A program made the position numbers and the translations under genes. From Ectocarpus siliculosus (Eukaryota > Sar > Phaeophyceae > Ectocarpales > Ectocarpaceae), in assembly GCA_000310025.1 (NCBI GenBank), contig FN648619.1, positions 569,407 to 633,406 on the forward strand: a stretch of DNA of 64,000 bases, in the 5' to 3' direction. Below are positions 24,001 through 36,357 of the stretch, one piece after another; position 1 is the first letter of the stretch; the number at the start of each line of letters is the position of its first letter. The notes under the pieces are model-generated. The model saw only the letters and a program-made list of their open reading frames with translations, made no database searches and was not told the origin of the DNA.

Positions 24001-24849
24001 ATTTTTTCAGTCACAACGACGGAGCAGAACCGGTGTAATGTGATTCTCTCCTGTAATGCTGGTTTGATAGGGAAAACCGTTGTGTAAGAAGTTGGGTAGA
24101 AACTGACGACGGAGAACACTTGCACTGGGAGGAACTCCACGAAAAGCGAGAGACTCGACTCGGAATACTATACAATACGTTCTCACCCAGACCGTGGTAG
24201 AGAAAAACAGTGAAAGGCAGGACCTCAGCACAAGGCGAAGCTGACCCAGAAATGGACTTTCTGACTAGATCGTAGAGAGCAACAACAAGAACTATCACTC
24301 GGCGAGACGCGAGGGAAGATTCACCAACTGTGTCCCCTCGACAAGATCTCTCCCATCGTAGTGACAGACCGCAATCTATCTGTGCACCACGTATGGCTTG
24401 AGAGGGACAATCGACGTGCAGTATTTTAGACTACAGTAGGTGCATTTTCTGATTCAGTCACTCGCGACAGAGCAGAACCGGGGAAGTGTGGTGGTAGAAT
24501 GTGATTCTCCCCTGTAGCGCTGGTTCGTTTTGTAAGGCGTTGGGTAGAAAGTGACGGCGGAGAACACTTCACTGGCAGGATCTCCGCGAAAAGCGAGAGA
24601 CTCCACTCGGAATTATTTTCGTTCCACCCAGGCCGTTTTTTTTCTTTCTTTTTAGGGTTACCTCGCATAGCGTGTAGAGGCGAGCGGAGTGGTCTAGATT
24701 ATCTGTCGTTGGCTTTTTTGGCTTGCGGACCCTTCGGGTCCATTATATTTTCGTATATCTCTCTTGGGTAGTAAGTTTGCCTGTGACCACGGGAATCGAC
24801 CCCGTCAAGTGTTAGACTAATACGGACAGAAGAAGGTACTGTGGGCAGC

Positions 24850-24883
<34 letters not shown>

Positions 24884-25115
24884 GACCGTGGTAGAGAAAA
24901 TCAGTGAGAGGCAGGACCTCAGCAGAAGGTGAAACTGACCCAGAAATGGACTTTTTGGCCAGATCATAGAGAGCAACAACCAGAAGTACACGCGGCGAGA
25001 CGCGAGGCAAGATTCGTTAACTGTGTCCCCTCGACTTGTAGATCTCTCCCATTGTGTAGTGGCAGACCGCAATCTGTCTTTTTACCACATATGGCTTGAG
25101 AGGGACAATCGATGT
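24001..25115. repeat. Two direct copies of a 0.45-kb repeat, second one interrupted
   Basis: The unit at about 24001-24430 recurs at about 24453-25115. Shared blocks include GAATGTGATTCTC-type sequence, AAGCGAGAGACTC, GACCGTGGTAGAGAAAA, AGGCAGGACCTCAGCA, CTGACCCAGAAATGGACTTT and ATGGCTTGAGAGGGACAATCGA. The second copy is split at about 24635-24884 by foreign DNA: a T-rich tract, a short segment, and the SINE-like unit with its CAA run. Confidence 0.75.
24722..24882 (-). repeat. SINE-like unit with (CAA)n tract, copy 2, nested
   Basis: The same unit as at 19319-19502, ending in a clean run of about eleven CAA triplets. It is nested inside the second copy of the 0.45-kb repeat, which shows that it moved or was copied in after that repeat duplicated. 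The minus strand has GGGGTCGATTCCCG, again like a tRNA B-box. Confidence 0.65.
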
Positions 25116-25436
25116 TCAAATTCTTCTGTCTGCTGTCATTCGCGGCGCTGGGGCATCATATGCGCCGGCTGATGTAGCATTTTGGTTTGGCATTGAATAT
25201 GCGCCAACAAATCAATCATGAAGCAAGATGAATTCCTCATGTACGCTCGTGTCACTGAGGTGAATGATGGTATATATTCACCCCCGAAACTAGATGTAGT
25301 GCGCATGTAACCGCTCTGGGTAGACTGCAACATATGTAATGGCTCAAGCTTCTGAAAATACGCGTTCAACCACAGGAATACGTATACCTGTACGTCTACG
25401 ATACATGCGTTTTGGCGGCGGCGCATGATGCGGCGT

Positions 25437-25830
25437 GAATCGATGATATATTTCATTTCCTCGTCGGGTCGTCCGAAGAGGAACCTCCCGATTCAAACCT
25501 TTCCTGGTATCCCTCCCGATTCTCCTCTGCGAACCCCCCCCAGCCCCTTTTGCCTTGCCTTGCTTGCCTCTCCGTCCCTCTCCTTGGACACACGCGATCT
25601 CTGCTTGGCCAAGGACAAGCACCGTGCCCAAAGGCTTAGGATCAGCGATAAGACGACATGGTAATGGCGGAAAACGCCGCTGCTCGCCGGGGTGGTCGCC
25701 GCTCCCCGACCTCTCTCTTCCGAATCAAGGATCTTCACTAGCTAATCTTCACGCGCATCTGGCGGTCATGATCCTCCTACTACTGCCGCAGGCCACCGCC
25801 CTCAAACCGGCGCATAAGAAGAAGCAGATG
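25437..25830 (+). repeat. Dispersed 0.4-kb repeat, copy 2
   Basis: Inverted partner of 3735-4140. The frame starting MILLLLPQ at 25768 continues for about 90 codons here, with a hydrophobic start that could act as a signal peptide and a possible donor at GACCAAG|GTGTGC near 25941. It could therefore serve as the first exon of the gene downstream, but its presence in a repeat argues for caution. Confidence 0.55.
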
Positions 25831-25949
25831 GAGGACATGGAGCGGTTATACCTATACTCGTGCGCCGACCTGCCGGCCAGCCGTAACGGGCTTCACAGCC
25901 TCGTACACATCAGGGATGGCATCATTTGTGACGAGACCAAGGTGTGCTG

Positions 25950-26668
25950 TTCTCTGCTGTCTGGGTTGTGCGATCCGGCCGATCCCGTTGCTGTTTTTGA
26001 GTTGGGTGTGCAGCGTGCTTGTCCGATCTTCTGTCGGCGCATGAAACTGCGATATCGAGGCGTGCAGTGAGGTCTCCCATGCACCCCCTCGAGATCGAAT
26101 CGTCTCGGCAACCTCATTGGTGTCCGCCAACAAGAGGGTCAGAGTTTTTTGGAATATGTAGCCGGTGACGTTGTTTAATGTCTGAGACGGGCCCACTTTC
26201 CACCCGCGGCTCAGACAAAAACCTCTCACCAAACCACCCTCACTTTTTTTGAGGCGGGGGTTCCTGTTCAAAAGGTCCAGGTTTTTTAGCAGCATCAGAG
26301 TAATAGTAAAGCACAAGAAGATGGCATCACAGGGTACAGACTCGTCCGAGCCTCCAGTCACGAAACCACCGGACAGACAGACCTCCTCCGATCTGGGCCG
26401 TGTGCGTCTACAGCATATGTATGTGTATGTGTATGAGGTGATCGCTGTGGAAGGAACCGACAAGGAAGGGTTGGATGAGACAAGTTCGCGTATCACCAAC
26501 CTCAAAATAGGGCAACTTGTCGACAAACAGTTCAAGCTGTACCTGGTAGACCACTCGAACTGCTGGTAGGTGGCCCAAAAGTTGCCTTGTGTTACTCTCT
26601 ATCGGCGCCACCCCCTCTAGACAGCTGTTGCGGTTTGCAATGCTGCTAAAAAAGTCGCTGTGTGAGGG

Positions 26669-26700
<32 letters not shown>

Positions 26701-28413
26701 GACAGCTAGCTGCTTCTGAACGAACCGTCACTTTCTCTCTCTTTCGCTTGATTGGAACAAGCGGCTGAGAGTTTGCTTGCAAGAAAAGCCTTTACATAGG
26801 GTACTTCTCTGCGGTGACAACACCCGGCACCTTGGATGATAGCAGCAGCCAACCAAGCAACAACAGCTATTTTCTTTCGTGTAGACAACAGGGAAGAAGC
26901 GGCGTGGGGAACGGCGCACGCGAGTCTTGCGGTCAACTAGCGGGGAGGCTTTTGCCACGTCATGCCGAGAAAACTCTGAGCCTCTTTTCGGATCTTTTTT
27001 ATGCCAATTTTTGTCTGGGCAATTTTGCGTGACCATTTTGTCTGACGAAAACGAAACAATTTTCCGAAACTCCCCAATGTTTCGGTGCATTTCTTGGAGC
27101 AATTGTTAGGGAGCATGTACATAGATAGAAAGGTGTCAGCAGAATCCGAGATGCTCTCGCACAAAGAGTTGAGATTGGGCGTTCGCTGTACCTCCGCGCG
27201 CTCAGCCGGAACTGTCAATGATTACAAAATCAAGAAATGTGGGTATATCTCGAGTGGGTAGTATTTCTGTGTGTGTGTTTTATTATTCCTTAATTAAGAA
27301 ACACCCTTTACTTTGTTGGTGGTACCGCGAACCGCGAAACTAATTGGCAACACGTGACACAATATAATATCCTGCACCCATTGATGTGACCTTGCCCCAA
27401 ATCAGTACCGTTTCTTTTCACGGGATGATCGTTTCTCGAAAGGGAATGGTCAACTGCGGCTTTTCAAGAAAACAAGGTTTCCTCGGGTTCGACGTGCAGG
27501 GTCTTGTACCATAGACTACCGCGAGGCTGGCGGGTTTCTGTGTACTTAGTTGACCCAAAAACGTCGTATGTGGACGCAGTTGTTGTTTGGGTGAAGAAAT
27601 CATGAACGGCAATGCTCGGCGACGAAGGAGCTCGGACACGATGGTGCCTGCACGTAGTAGTCCGTTTAGACGCAAATGGTTTAGGCTGTTGGTGAGGTTC
27701 ACGGCCCACCGCCTCATATACCGGGCACGTGTGTTTGAAAGCGAGTGGGTCGCAGCGAGGGGGGGGGCGCGGGGGGCGTAGAAGATTGGGAACTATCACA
27801 GCGGTCGGAGCGGTTGCTTTAACAGTGTCTCTCTGCAAAGTCATGTAGGTTTCATGAACAACAGAAGAACCACTTCAGATAAATCAGCAATCAGTGTGTC
27901 CGAGTTGAGACCATACCTTGCCCCGGTGGTCTAGTTGGTATCCTCGAAACCTTCTAGAGGTCAGGTCAGGGGTTCGAATCCCGGCGTTAGCGAGCTTTTC
28001 TTGCAACGGGAGTTTTTCTCTCGCTTCCGCTCCTGGTCTAGTGGATAGCGCTAGTTCGTGTGTACACAGAGGGAAGAGAGTGCTGAACTCTTCTCGCATT
28101 AAAAATCGAAGCAAAGTACCGCAGGAGGGGAGGGTAGAGACGGGCTCTTCTGTGTGACCACGGGTTGGAGCAAACGGCACTAGTGCTGTGAGCGCTGATT
28201 TAAAGTGAAGACAAAAAAAAAACTTTCGAAAGTCGTGAACTTGAACCCCCACATCAGACAGAAAGCTGCACAGATAGTCCCCGCTGCCTTCTCTGGAAGA
28301 AACAAGCTACGAAAGTCGCTAAAAACAAACGTGTTTATCACAAACCGCCCGGTTCTTCGTACTACCGAGCAAGGTGAAATCTAACAACGCCGTTTACCTG
28401 ATACCGCTGTCAG
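25950..28413. other. Intergenic or long-intron stretch
   Basis: I find no chain of exons here. A plus-strand frame of up to 106 codons (26249-26569) and a pair of overlapping minus-strand frames (27418-27844) have no recognisable domain. A CTG triplet run of about nine units lies at 26677-26700. A G-run lies near 27760. The block GTGGGTATATCTCGAGTGGG with a following GT run at 27239-27282 recurs, slightly changed, right before the assembly gap at 45030. Confidence 0.4.
27920..28060 (+). repeat. tRNA-like sequence, probably tRNA-derived SINE or pseudogene
   Basis: TGGTCTAGTTGG matches a tRNA A-box and GGGTTCGAATCCC a B-box, at normal spacing. A second A-box-like TGGTCTAGTGGATAGCG follows at about 28033. 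The acceptor stem does not pair, the anticodon stem has a mismatch, and the base before the putative anticodon is not T, so I do not call a functional tRNA. Confidence 0.5.
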
Positions 28414-31400
28414 GTGATCGAGGTCACCAAGGGAGAGCAGGAGGCTCTGTTCATCGGTGCGCCTGCTGCGCGGGTGAAGGGCGTGAAGTTTGAGGTTCGC
28501 GAGGGAGCGAGCATGTACTTTGGTGGTGAAGCATGCTTCTTCGAACGGAACGAGGCGCGTTGTGTTTCGAGCCGTTTCTTCGTGTATCTTGTCCGGTAGC
28601 CTAGGAATGCCGTCAGTTCCAACGTACCCGACGAACCTCTTGCCTGCTGCATTGTTGAACAAAACTCGATGTTTGCAGAAGAGATCGAGCCAGTTACACC
28701 GTGCTGGACATACACGAGCCATCAAACCGACAAAGTGTACCCGAGAAAGCCAAAATGACACCCAATTTTCTACAGTCGCTTCTTCTAAAGAGTGCCGAGC
28801 GGCCAACATCGGCTGCGCTGCGGTGGTGCTGCTCGGCACAGTGTCAAAAATTGATCTTGCCACCTTGCCAAACATTTTACGACTGGTTGGGGGCTTTGAC
28901 CCGTCTTCGCCGCGGTACAGCAAAACCTACATGCGCCCACCCAACGCTCTCTCTTACTCAATCACCTGTTCGCTCGTCCATGTTCCCCCCACGATGTTGG
29001 TGTCGGTATCGATATTCGTGCCGTTTAATGATAGGGGACACTGAAGGAGTTTTTAAGGTGGACGGCAAGATCACATTTCACGCGGACAACCCCGAGTACA
29101 CGCTGACGGGGGAGACGACGGTGGGTGCTTTTATTCTATTGTTGTTGTTAAGGTTGTTGTTGTGGTTGTTGTTCACGATGATCATGTTGTGGCAGTCGTA
29201 GGTGGTTGCGGCTGCTGCTGATTTCTGGTGCTGCTCTCATGATTTGCACGGCTAAACGAAACGTTCATCGAGTTCGCAGCCGTTCTGGAATGCGTACGTC
29301 ACAACCTGTTTACACGTTTACATTATCAGGTTTTGAGTCAAGAGGCCGATCATCCTTATTGAAACATAGAAGTCACACTGGTTGGTATTGCAACTGTAGT
29401 TTGAAATTTCGATTATTTTGGCCGCGATCCATTCTTCACCTCCAGAACATCCTTGCTTGAGCAATGGTATTTCCTACCGCTGCTCTCCCTCTCCCTGCCT
29501 CTATCTCCTGGTTGCACGGCGCCTGGAACTTCAAGAGAATTCACGTCCTCCGGCGAGGTCCGCGTACAATACCATCGTTGTTTCTGCCACAAGAGCCTGA
29601 CTACCGCTGTAGTAGTCCACCGTAGTAGTAGCCCAGCGTAGCGCCATCAAAGTGACAATTGGAAAGGTGCACAGTGTTTGCGAAGGTCGCGACTCCGTTC
29701 ACCGCGTCAATTCACAGGAAACTGGAGTCGCAACGCTCGTCGGGATTGGGTTGTTCCATGTTTCGCCTTCCCTTGATCTTGGAACGCCCCCCTTCGTCCC
29801 CACGTCATATTTTATCCAATACTCAACCTGTTTGTTCAACGCACGCTGGCACCGTAGCACATACTATGGATATTTCCAATTATCATTCCGGTTTTTGCTT
29901 TTTGTGTCACCCCCTCCCCCCTCCCCGAGCGTGCTGTCTGTGCGCCACATATTACCCGACCGTGATTCCACATTTACCAACATCATCCCAATACAGGAAG
30001 AACACCTGCACGCCATGATCCGGGCTGGGCAAGCCTCCAGCATCGAAACCATCGGCGACTCGTTTGTGTACTTCAACGAGTACTCCGTCGTCTCGGACCC
30101 GGTGAAGGCTTTCTACTAGGCCATCCCCGACGTCGACGACCACACCAACACGACAGGTGCCGACGAGCAGAAGGAGCACCAACAGCAGAACGAGAACCAG
30201 CAACAGCAAGAATCAGAGCAGCAGCAGCAGCAGCAGCAGCAGCGGCGGCGGCGGCAGAGTCAGGTTCCCGAGCACAGGCACGCCCGGAGCGAGAGCGAAC
30301 CGCCCCTCACCTCCACCGAGTCTTCCTCCTCGACCACGGGTGCTGGAGATCTTGCCTTGTACCCATTTGCCGACACTGATACTTGCAGCAACGACAGCAA
30401 CATCGATTTCGATGACTACGACGGACAGCACCATCAGCACCATCACCAGCACGAGCAGCAACAAGAGCCCGTGCGCGAGTTGGAGCAAGACTTTCAGGAG
30501 GGGCAGCCGCCGCAAATCGACACCAACCCGCCCTTCAACCCCGCCGAATCCCGTTCTTCGCGTCAGACCGCGGTGGCCGACCAACAGGCCAACCCCAATA
30601 GCAACCCCGACGCTAGCACAAACACGACTATCGACGACGACATTGAGACGTTCCCCGATGCCAACCCCAGCCCCAGCCGCGACACCCACCCCGACCGTGA
30701 AGCCATACCAGAGACCAACCCCAGGAAGAAGGCTAAGAGACATCTTTGTACTATCGACGAGCTGGAAGACCTACCCAAGTCGACGCTGTCCTCTTGCGAT
30801 CAGCTCTTTGAACCAGTGGTGTTTGCCAACGGTGTTCCGCAAGTGACAGCCGATATCGTTTGCAAGCGAAAACGGGTAAGCTACTATTGAGAATTTGTTG
30901 GAGTCTGGCGTGCCTCCTTCTAGTTTTGTGCCCTCGATCGTTATGTGGTGCATTCTATGTGTTACGCTCCGCCTCCCCTGTATCTCTCTTCCGGTCTCTG
31001 TCGGCCCTCTCTCGCCCTGAATGTCGAGACAGACGTATCTACTCACGTTGTGTAAATTTCAAGTACTGTGCACATTATCCACAGCTTCAGATGCAACTCT
31101 TTGCAAGATCAGGCTAATATCCCTGCGTTGCATGGGACAAACCATGCGCCCCTGTCACATCAATTTACCTATTCGAGACGTCGATGTCCTCGTTGCAGCT
31201 AGTCGCGGTGACTGGTTTCGCATAACCAGCGGTATCTTCGCCCGTGGGCGCCACATAGCAAAGGACACCTGTAATCTTCCCTCGATGGGATATGAGCGAA
31301 TTTGATCGAGTCAAAATCAACGGGTGAGATGCAGCCAGGGTCGGGAGCCCCAAGAAATACGAGGACGATTTAACACCGTCACCACCACCAGCGACCCCAA

Positions 31401-34400
31401 AAACCACCATATCCACACCAAGACCAACACGAACCACACCAACAACGACAACGAAAATAACCACAACTCGGACCATGGAGGTCATGTCCTCATTTGCTGT
31501 CTAACGCCCCCCCCGCCCCCATTTCCTCTCTTTTCCGGATTTGTTTTGCTCTGTAACGGCAACCACCCCAACTCAAGGTTATCGAGGTCGAGGAAGAGGT
31601 GATTCTCCTCGCTGAGAATTCTAACCTCTACACTAAGAGGCTTCACTTCAACGTTCGCATGGGCGCTGCCCTGCGGATCGCCGTGGAGACGAAGATGGTG
31701 ATCGAAAATCTCAAGATCTGTAGGTCTTCATGTTTCGCTCTTTCTCCATCATGGCATACTCTCATCTGTCGTCGTCGTGGCCGGAGTGACTGACTGCTGC
31801 AAATCTCGCTGCGGGCAATCGGTGGGAGGTGTCCTATTTCGGGCAGGGGGTGTTTGAGGTGCATGATCTTGTCGGCGCGTTCAAACCAAGGCCACATTTC
31901 GGTGCCCTTCCGCGTTGTCGTTGCTCGAGCACGTGTTTGATCTCAACGTGCGACTGCAGCAACCTTAGTGTTAGCTGTGCACCGTCGGCCTGCCTTCGGC
32001 CACGCGCACGTCTACCTTGGAGGAGGAGGGTCATGCACAGAGATCCCTGAGCCGTTCCCACGGCTTCGCGTGTGTAGGAAGATATTTTTGCGGCCTTTGT
32101 CTTGCCATGTCTGCTTGCCCTATGCCCCTCACGTTCTCTGCTGAAGGGCTACGATCCAGGGTCACACAGGAAACGCCTGTCCAATGCATAGGCAGAAGTA
32201 TATGGGCATGAGCGTTACGTTCTACGTGGTGAACATTCTTAGGAGGGTGAGAAAGGGCGCACTCAAAGCGTCCACTTGTAACAGGTTACGATGAGGTCAT
32301 TGACCGCAGTTGAGCAAAGCTTAGCTTCCACGTGAATGGCCTAGGCACCACACCCTGCTTTGATTGATTGGGAAAATCCAGCCGCGTCAGTAGTTAAGTT
32401 TGGCTGTATCGTTGTCGTTGTTTCTGGGGTGCAGGGGGACAGCCCAATCTTCACGGTCGAACCGGGAGGGTTTCTACGTCTGGAAAGCGGCGAATTCAGT
32501 ACGCCGCCGGAGGGTGGTAACACGGTGAGCCAACCTTTTGCTGTTGTTGTTCATGGTGGTATTATGGAGATTGTTGCTGGTGGTTCCTGTCGGCATCGTC
32601 TTTTTGAGCAGAGTGAGTGTGCTCCCTTGTGGTCCAACTAAGTATACCTCCTCGTCTGTGCCCCAAGGTGGAAGTTCTGAATGAGACCTTTTCATCAGCC
32701 TTGACGGATTACACAGCACAGGCACAGCAACAGATCCTCGCTCCACGCATTCACACGAACCTAACCAAAAGCCGAAAGCCAACCTTGGCGCGTGAGCGCA
32801 ACAATAGAAACCTAACGTTCAACATCAAACTTTACGCAATAAGAAGGCAGCAATATTCTTGACCTCTTCCGGCATTTAGAGCGACATATCGATCCGACAA
32901 AGTCGCATAAATCGTTGTTGAACAGCCGATGGGCAGGCGACGCAAGCAACATGTTAAACTTCACGAAACAGGTGCCTTTCGTGAAAGCAGCACGGCACAG
33001 GTTCGCTGTGGCAAGACCGACCCATGTGTTGCTACGGTTCACATGTAAGAGTTACCTTGCAACCACCGGAAAGACGCCGAGCCTACTTTCCCGCCACGGT
33101 GTACAACGCCCTAGACATCGCAATTCGAACTGGGTTCCGCTTCCACAACGTGATCACTCCGACTATTGGGTAGCACATGCGTCAAGGGAACCTATCGCTA
33201 ACCCGCAACGTTGGAATATCTGCTGATCACCCCTCTTTTCTTTTGCTTACCTCACCACACGACACTTCTCTCTACTGCCCCCGTCCCGCTCTTCCTCTCG
33301 TGTGTGACCTGCAAAAGAGGGACACCAACTCCCGGTTGCGCGTGGATACGGGAGGGGAGTTTCAAGTCTGGGGTAAGACGTGGTTCACGAAATCGGCCAT
33401 CCCGAAATCGGCCATCCCCTTCATGAGGCCCTGCACAAAGGGCCGCTCCTGGATCAGGAACAACAAACGCCGGAACGAGGTGCGGTGGACATGGGGGCAA
33501 TGGAACCGACACCACCAACAGCAGCAGCAGCGGAGCGGCGCCCAGTCCGCCAGCGCTACGACCGCCCGCAAACAGCAGCCGCCGTTCTGCTCGCCCTTCG
33601 GCCCGAAAGTCTCGGCGGGGTACACTTTCTGGGAGCGCTTTGATATCAGCCCGTCATACCTCAAGGTCAGGAAGGGATGTTGGTCGTTGTTATGGTGAGC
33701 AGACGTTTCAAGAACCGTCTTGAGGTCCGGAACAGAGGAGTTGGTACCAGCATTGATATGAAACAAGGGACTGAATGTATACTATCGGTGGCTGGGGTTT
33801 CAAAGCGCGTGGGAAAAAACGAACGACACTTGGCATTTTTTTCCAACAAGCGTGGGGACGGGTTGAGTGTAGATGCCTCACGGGCAGGTATTGGCTACGT
33901 TTCGTTCTGTTGAATCCAATCTGCAAAGTATTCGTACGCATGATCGTTTCGACTGTTTGGTAGCCTTCCTGCAGAGGTTTGTTTGCGCTCCATCTTCGTT
34001 CATTCCTGACGCACTTCATCCTGCCATGGCCTCTTACAGTTGTCTGTGTCATGTTTTCAAGGTGGGTGAGGAGCTTCGATACCCGCCATCCATGACGAGC
34101 AGAATGGACGGCAGCGTCCTCTCCATGGGAGCAGACGGCACCCTTCTGCATGCCACCGAGGACAGGCAGAATCATTTCCGCCTGGAAATGAAGACGGTGG
34201 TGGAGGCCGCCGAGGCAGCCGAAGACTTAGACGAGCACGAGACGAAGACGGCCGTACCCGACATCACCGCAGACAGCGTCGACCCCGACAACGAACGCCT
34301 GCAGCCGAAGACGCTTGTCGCAGCTGACCCCGCTACAGCCATCGCCGCACTCATGCGTCGCCCAGCGATGACGGTCGGCGGGGGATTGACGTGGTCTGCC

Positions 34401-34487
34401 GAGGAAGAGTTCGATGCAGCCCTCCGCAAGGAATGGTCTCGTTTGAGGGACAAAGTGCTTGGACGCACGGCCAACGGACAGGTATAG
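28414..34487 (+). CDS. Unrecognised multi-exon gene with beta-rich repeats
   Basis: Probable exons, nearly all phase 0 at both ends: 28414 to about 28540, 29058-29120, 29997-30875, 31579-31720 (or ending earlier at AAGATG|GTGATC), 32435-32524, 33318-33665 and 34062-34487, ending in TAG. The shorter exons carry similar alternating hydrophobic and polar patterns around small residues (VKGVKFEVREGASMYFGG; LHFNVRMGAALRIAVET; FTVEPGGFLRLESGEF; LRVDTGGEFQVW), like parallel beta-helix or adhesin-type repeats. The long exon adds a Gln/His/Asp-rich segment with a CAG run. I know of no named family that fits. Start, signal peptide and further exons are unresolved; 25768 is one candidate start. An in-frame TAG at 30117 interrupts the long exon. 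The protein could be extracellular, but this is inference from the repeat pattern only. Confidence 0.5.
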
Positions 34488-35130
34488 GAGAACAAAGGCG
34501 CTCCTGGAAAGTCCCCACCGACGAAGACCGATGAGGGCTACGGCGGCGATGACAATGGGGATCCCCGAAAAACGAACCGGAACAAAGACAGGTGCGACCC
34601 GCGCACACGGTATTGAGTTTGTTCGTCACAATCTTGGTCCTTGCAACCCCAAGGTGACTTTGCGCTTCGGCGATTCTCGCTGAACGGGAGTAGGGGGGCT
34701 CCCAGGCGCGCCTTCGTATCGATCTGTTACAATTTCTTTGAGGGGGAGAGGAACTCACCCGTGCGCCTTCGCCGTTGACACCATGAATTGGCAAGCAGGC
34801 ACGTATAGCCAAGAGGATGTATCTATAGGCGTCAAGGGTGGGCGTCGTTTGTCATCTTCCCATCGGTCGCTTTTGTCAGCGTTTTGTGTTGTGCTTGTTG
34901 TCAGAATCACAGGTCGTGATCGATTCCCGCTCGAAAACAAAGATTGCTTTGTGCGCGACAGGAACTAGCCAGCAAGAAGAAGTATAGGACTGGTTGTTGG
35001 TCAGAGTACCTTGGTTGGGGAGCGTTGAGAGCTTGGGCCAGGGCGTCGGAAGGGGAGAGGATGTTTCGCCATTCTAGCATTGCGGAAAAAAACTGGTCAA
35101 TACCAATGTCATGCGGCTGCACCAAAACAA
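34488..35130. other. Stretch without recognisable genes
   Basis: The DNA between the stop of the upstream gene and the start of similarity to the repeat at the window start shows no coding chain or internal repeat. Because the first copy of that repeat is cut by the window edge, part of this stretch may belong to it. Confidence 0.4.
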
Positions 35131-36357
35131 ACAACAACATGGCGAGCGGTGAAGTAGACATTGGGTCATCGTCCTGTAGCAGGTGCACGAACCACATTGA
35201 CGAGCTCGTTCAAGGCGATGACGTCACTCCATTCCTTACGTCCGATTATCAGGAGGAGTCACCGGCGGAACATCGTCGAAGAAGGAGGCGGGCAACGCAG
35301 CTGACAATGGGTTAACCGACCCAGACATCAACAACACCGGAATCTCTTGCGGCAGAGCCAGCCGTAGGCGAATACCGTGGGGCCGTAAGCGAATGAAGTG
35401 GAACGCTGAGGTCGCCGTCGACAGCGACGGACCGCCACCGTACTGGGGCCACGACATGGTGCTTAAGGTCACCGAGACCGGTGACGTGGTGAGTGAGAAA
35501 GAAGGGGTCAGGGATTGATGGGGTATCTATTGGAATGGCTATACCGGCAGTCAAAAACAATGGCAGACCAAAATCCTGGCGCAGGTAGAAGCGGTCGGTA
35601 AGTCAGTTCGATATTTTAGTACAAGCATTTGTTTGGGGCAGCAGGAGAGCTGGCCTTGGCGAGTATAAAGCAAGCAAGTCGAGTTTTATGGCCGAGCCTG
35701 ACTCCACGTCATCGCCGTCCCGTCAATCCCTTTGGGTCGGCCATCGCGCACGTCACCCTCACCAGTAAATTGCCGAAGTTTCCCGCTCCCATTCCTTCGA
35801 ACAGAGACTTTCACCACTTTTTTGGTGCGGCAGGCGTTTACATGGGCGGCCGTGAGCCTGAACCACAGCCCAGAGTAAGGTGAAACTCAACGAAATCTTG
35901 ATCTGCTCCCTGCCACCATTCGTCTCAAGTCAAGTAGAACCCTTCAGTGCCGTCCGGGGAAAAAAGTCATGTCGGTCCATCGTAGGTCGGTGAATCTGTT
36001 CCCCGTTGCTACCTTTGTTTTTCAACATCCGTTTTCCGTTGAGAAGTCACGAATCTGGTGTCGCAGACACTAATCCCCGTGCTGGGCATGTGACTAAAGT
36101 GGTCATTGGTTCTTGCCCTCGACAATAGCCCATGACAATCACGATGAAGTGTGGGATGTTCTGCAGATCGGATTCCTGTCCAACACGACAACGCCATGCC
36201 GAGCTCTACCGTGATGCCGAACGGAATGTTGATGAACGGTGATTGTGTTGCTTTTTCATCTTGCCCAGCATATCGAAAACAACCTGGATGATATGTGATG
36301 CGGGTTGCTTTGGCTGTCGCCCATCGCATGGTTACCCTATCACAAGCAGGTGGTGAG
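35131..36357 (+). repeat. Dispersed 1.2-kb repeat, copy B
   Basis: Direct partner of 1-1226. Both overlapping plus-strand frames remain open here too: one ends at about 35315 and the other, about 90 codons with WGRKRMKWNAEVAV, ends at about 35518. Its right end abuts, within about ten bases, the point where the inverted copy of the receptor gene begins. Confidence 0.8.

Noticed and set aside
27920-28000. Functional tRNA gene
   Set aside because: A- and B-boxes are good, but the acceptor arm does not pair, the anticodon stem has a mismatch and the base at position 33 is not T.
30213-30743. Long minus-strand ORF of hydrophobic Leu/Val/Gly-rich residues
   Set aside because: It is the antisense shadow of the Gln/Asp/Asn-rich exon on the plus strand, whose CAG run reads as Leu on the other strand.
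32668-32861. Additional exon of the beta-repeat gene starting VEVLNETFSSAL
   Set aside because: The acceptor is good, but no suitable donor follows before the frame runs into unrelated sequence, so I left it out of the model.
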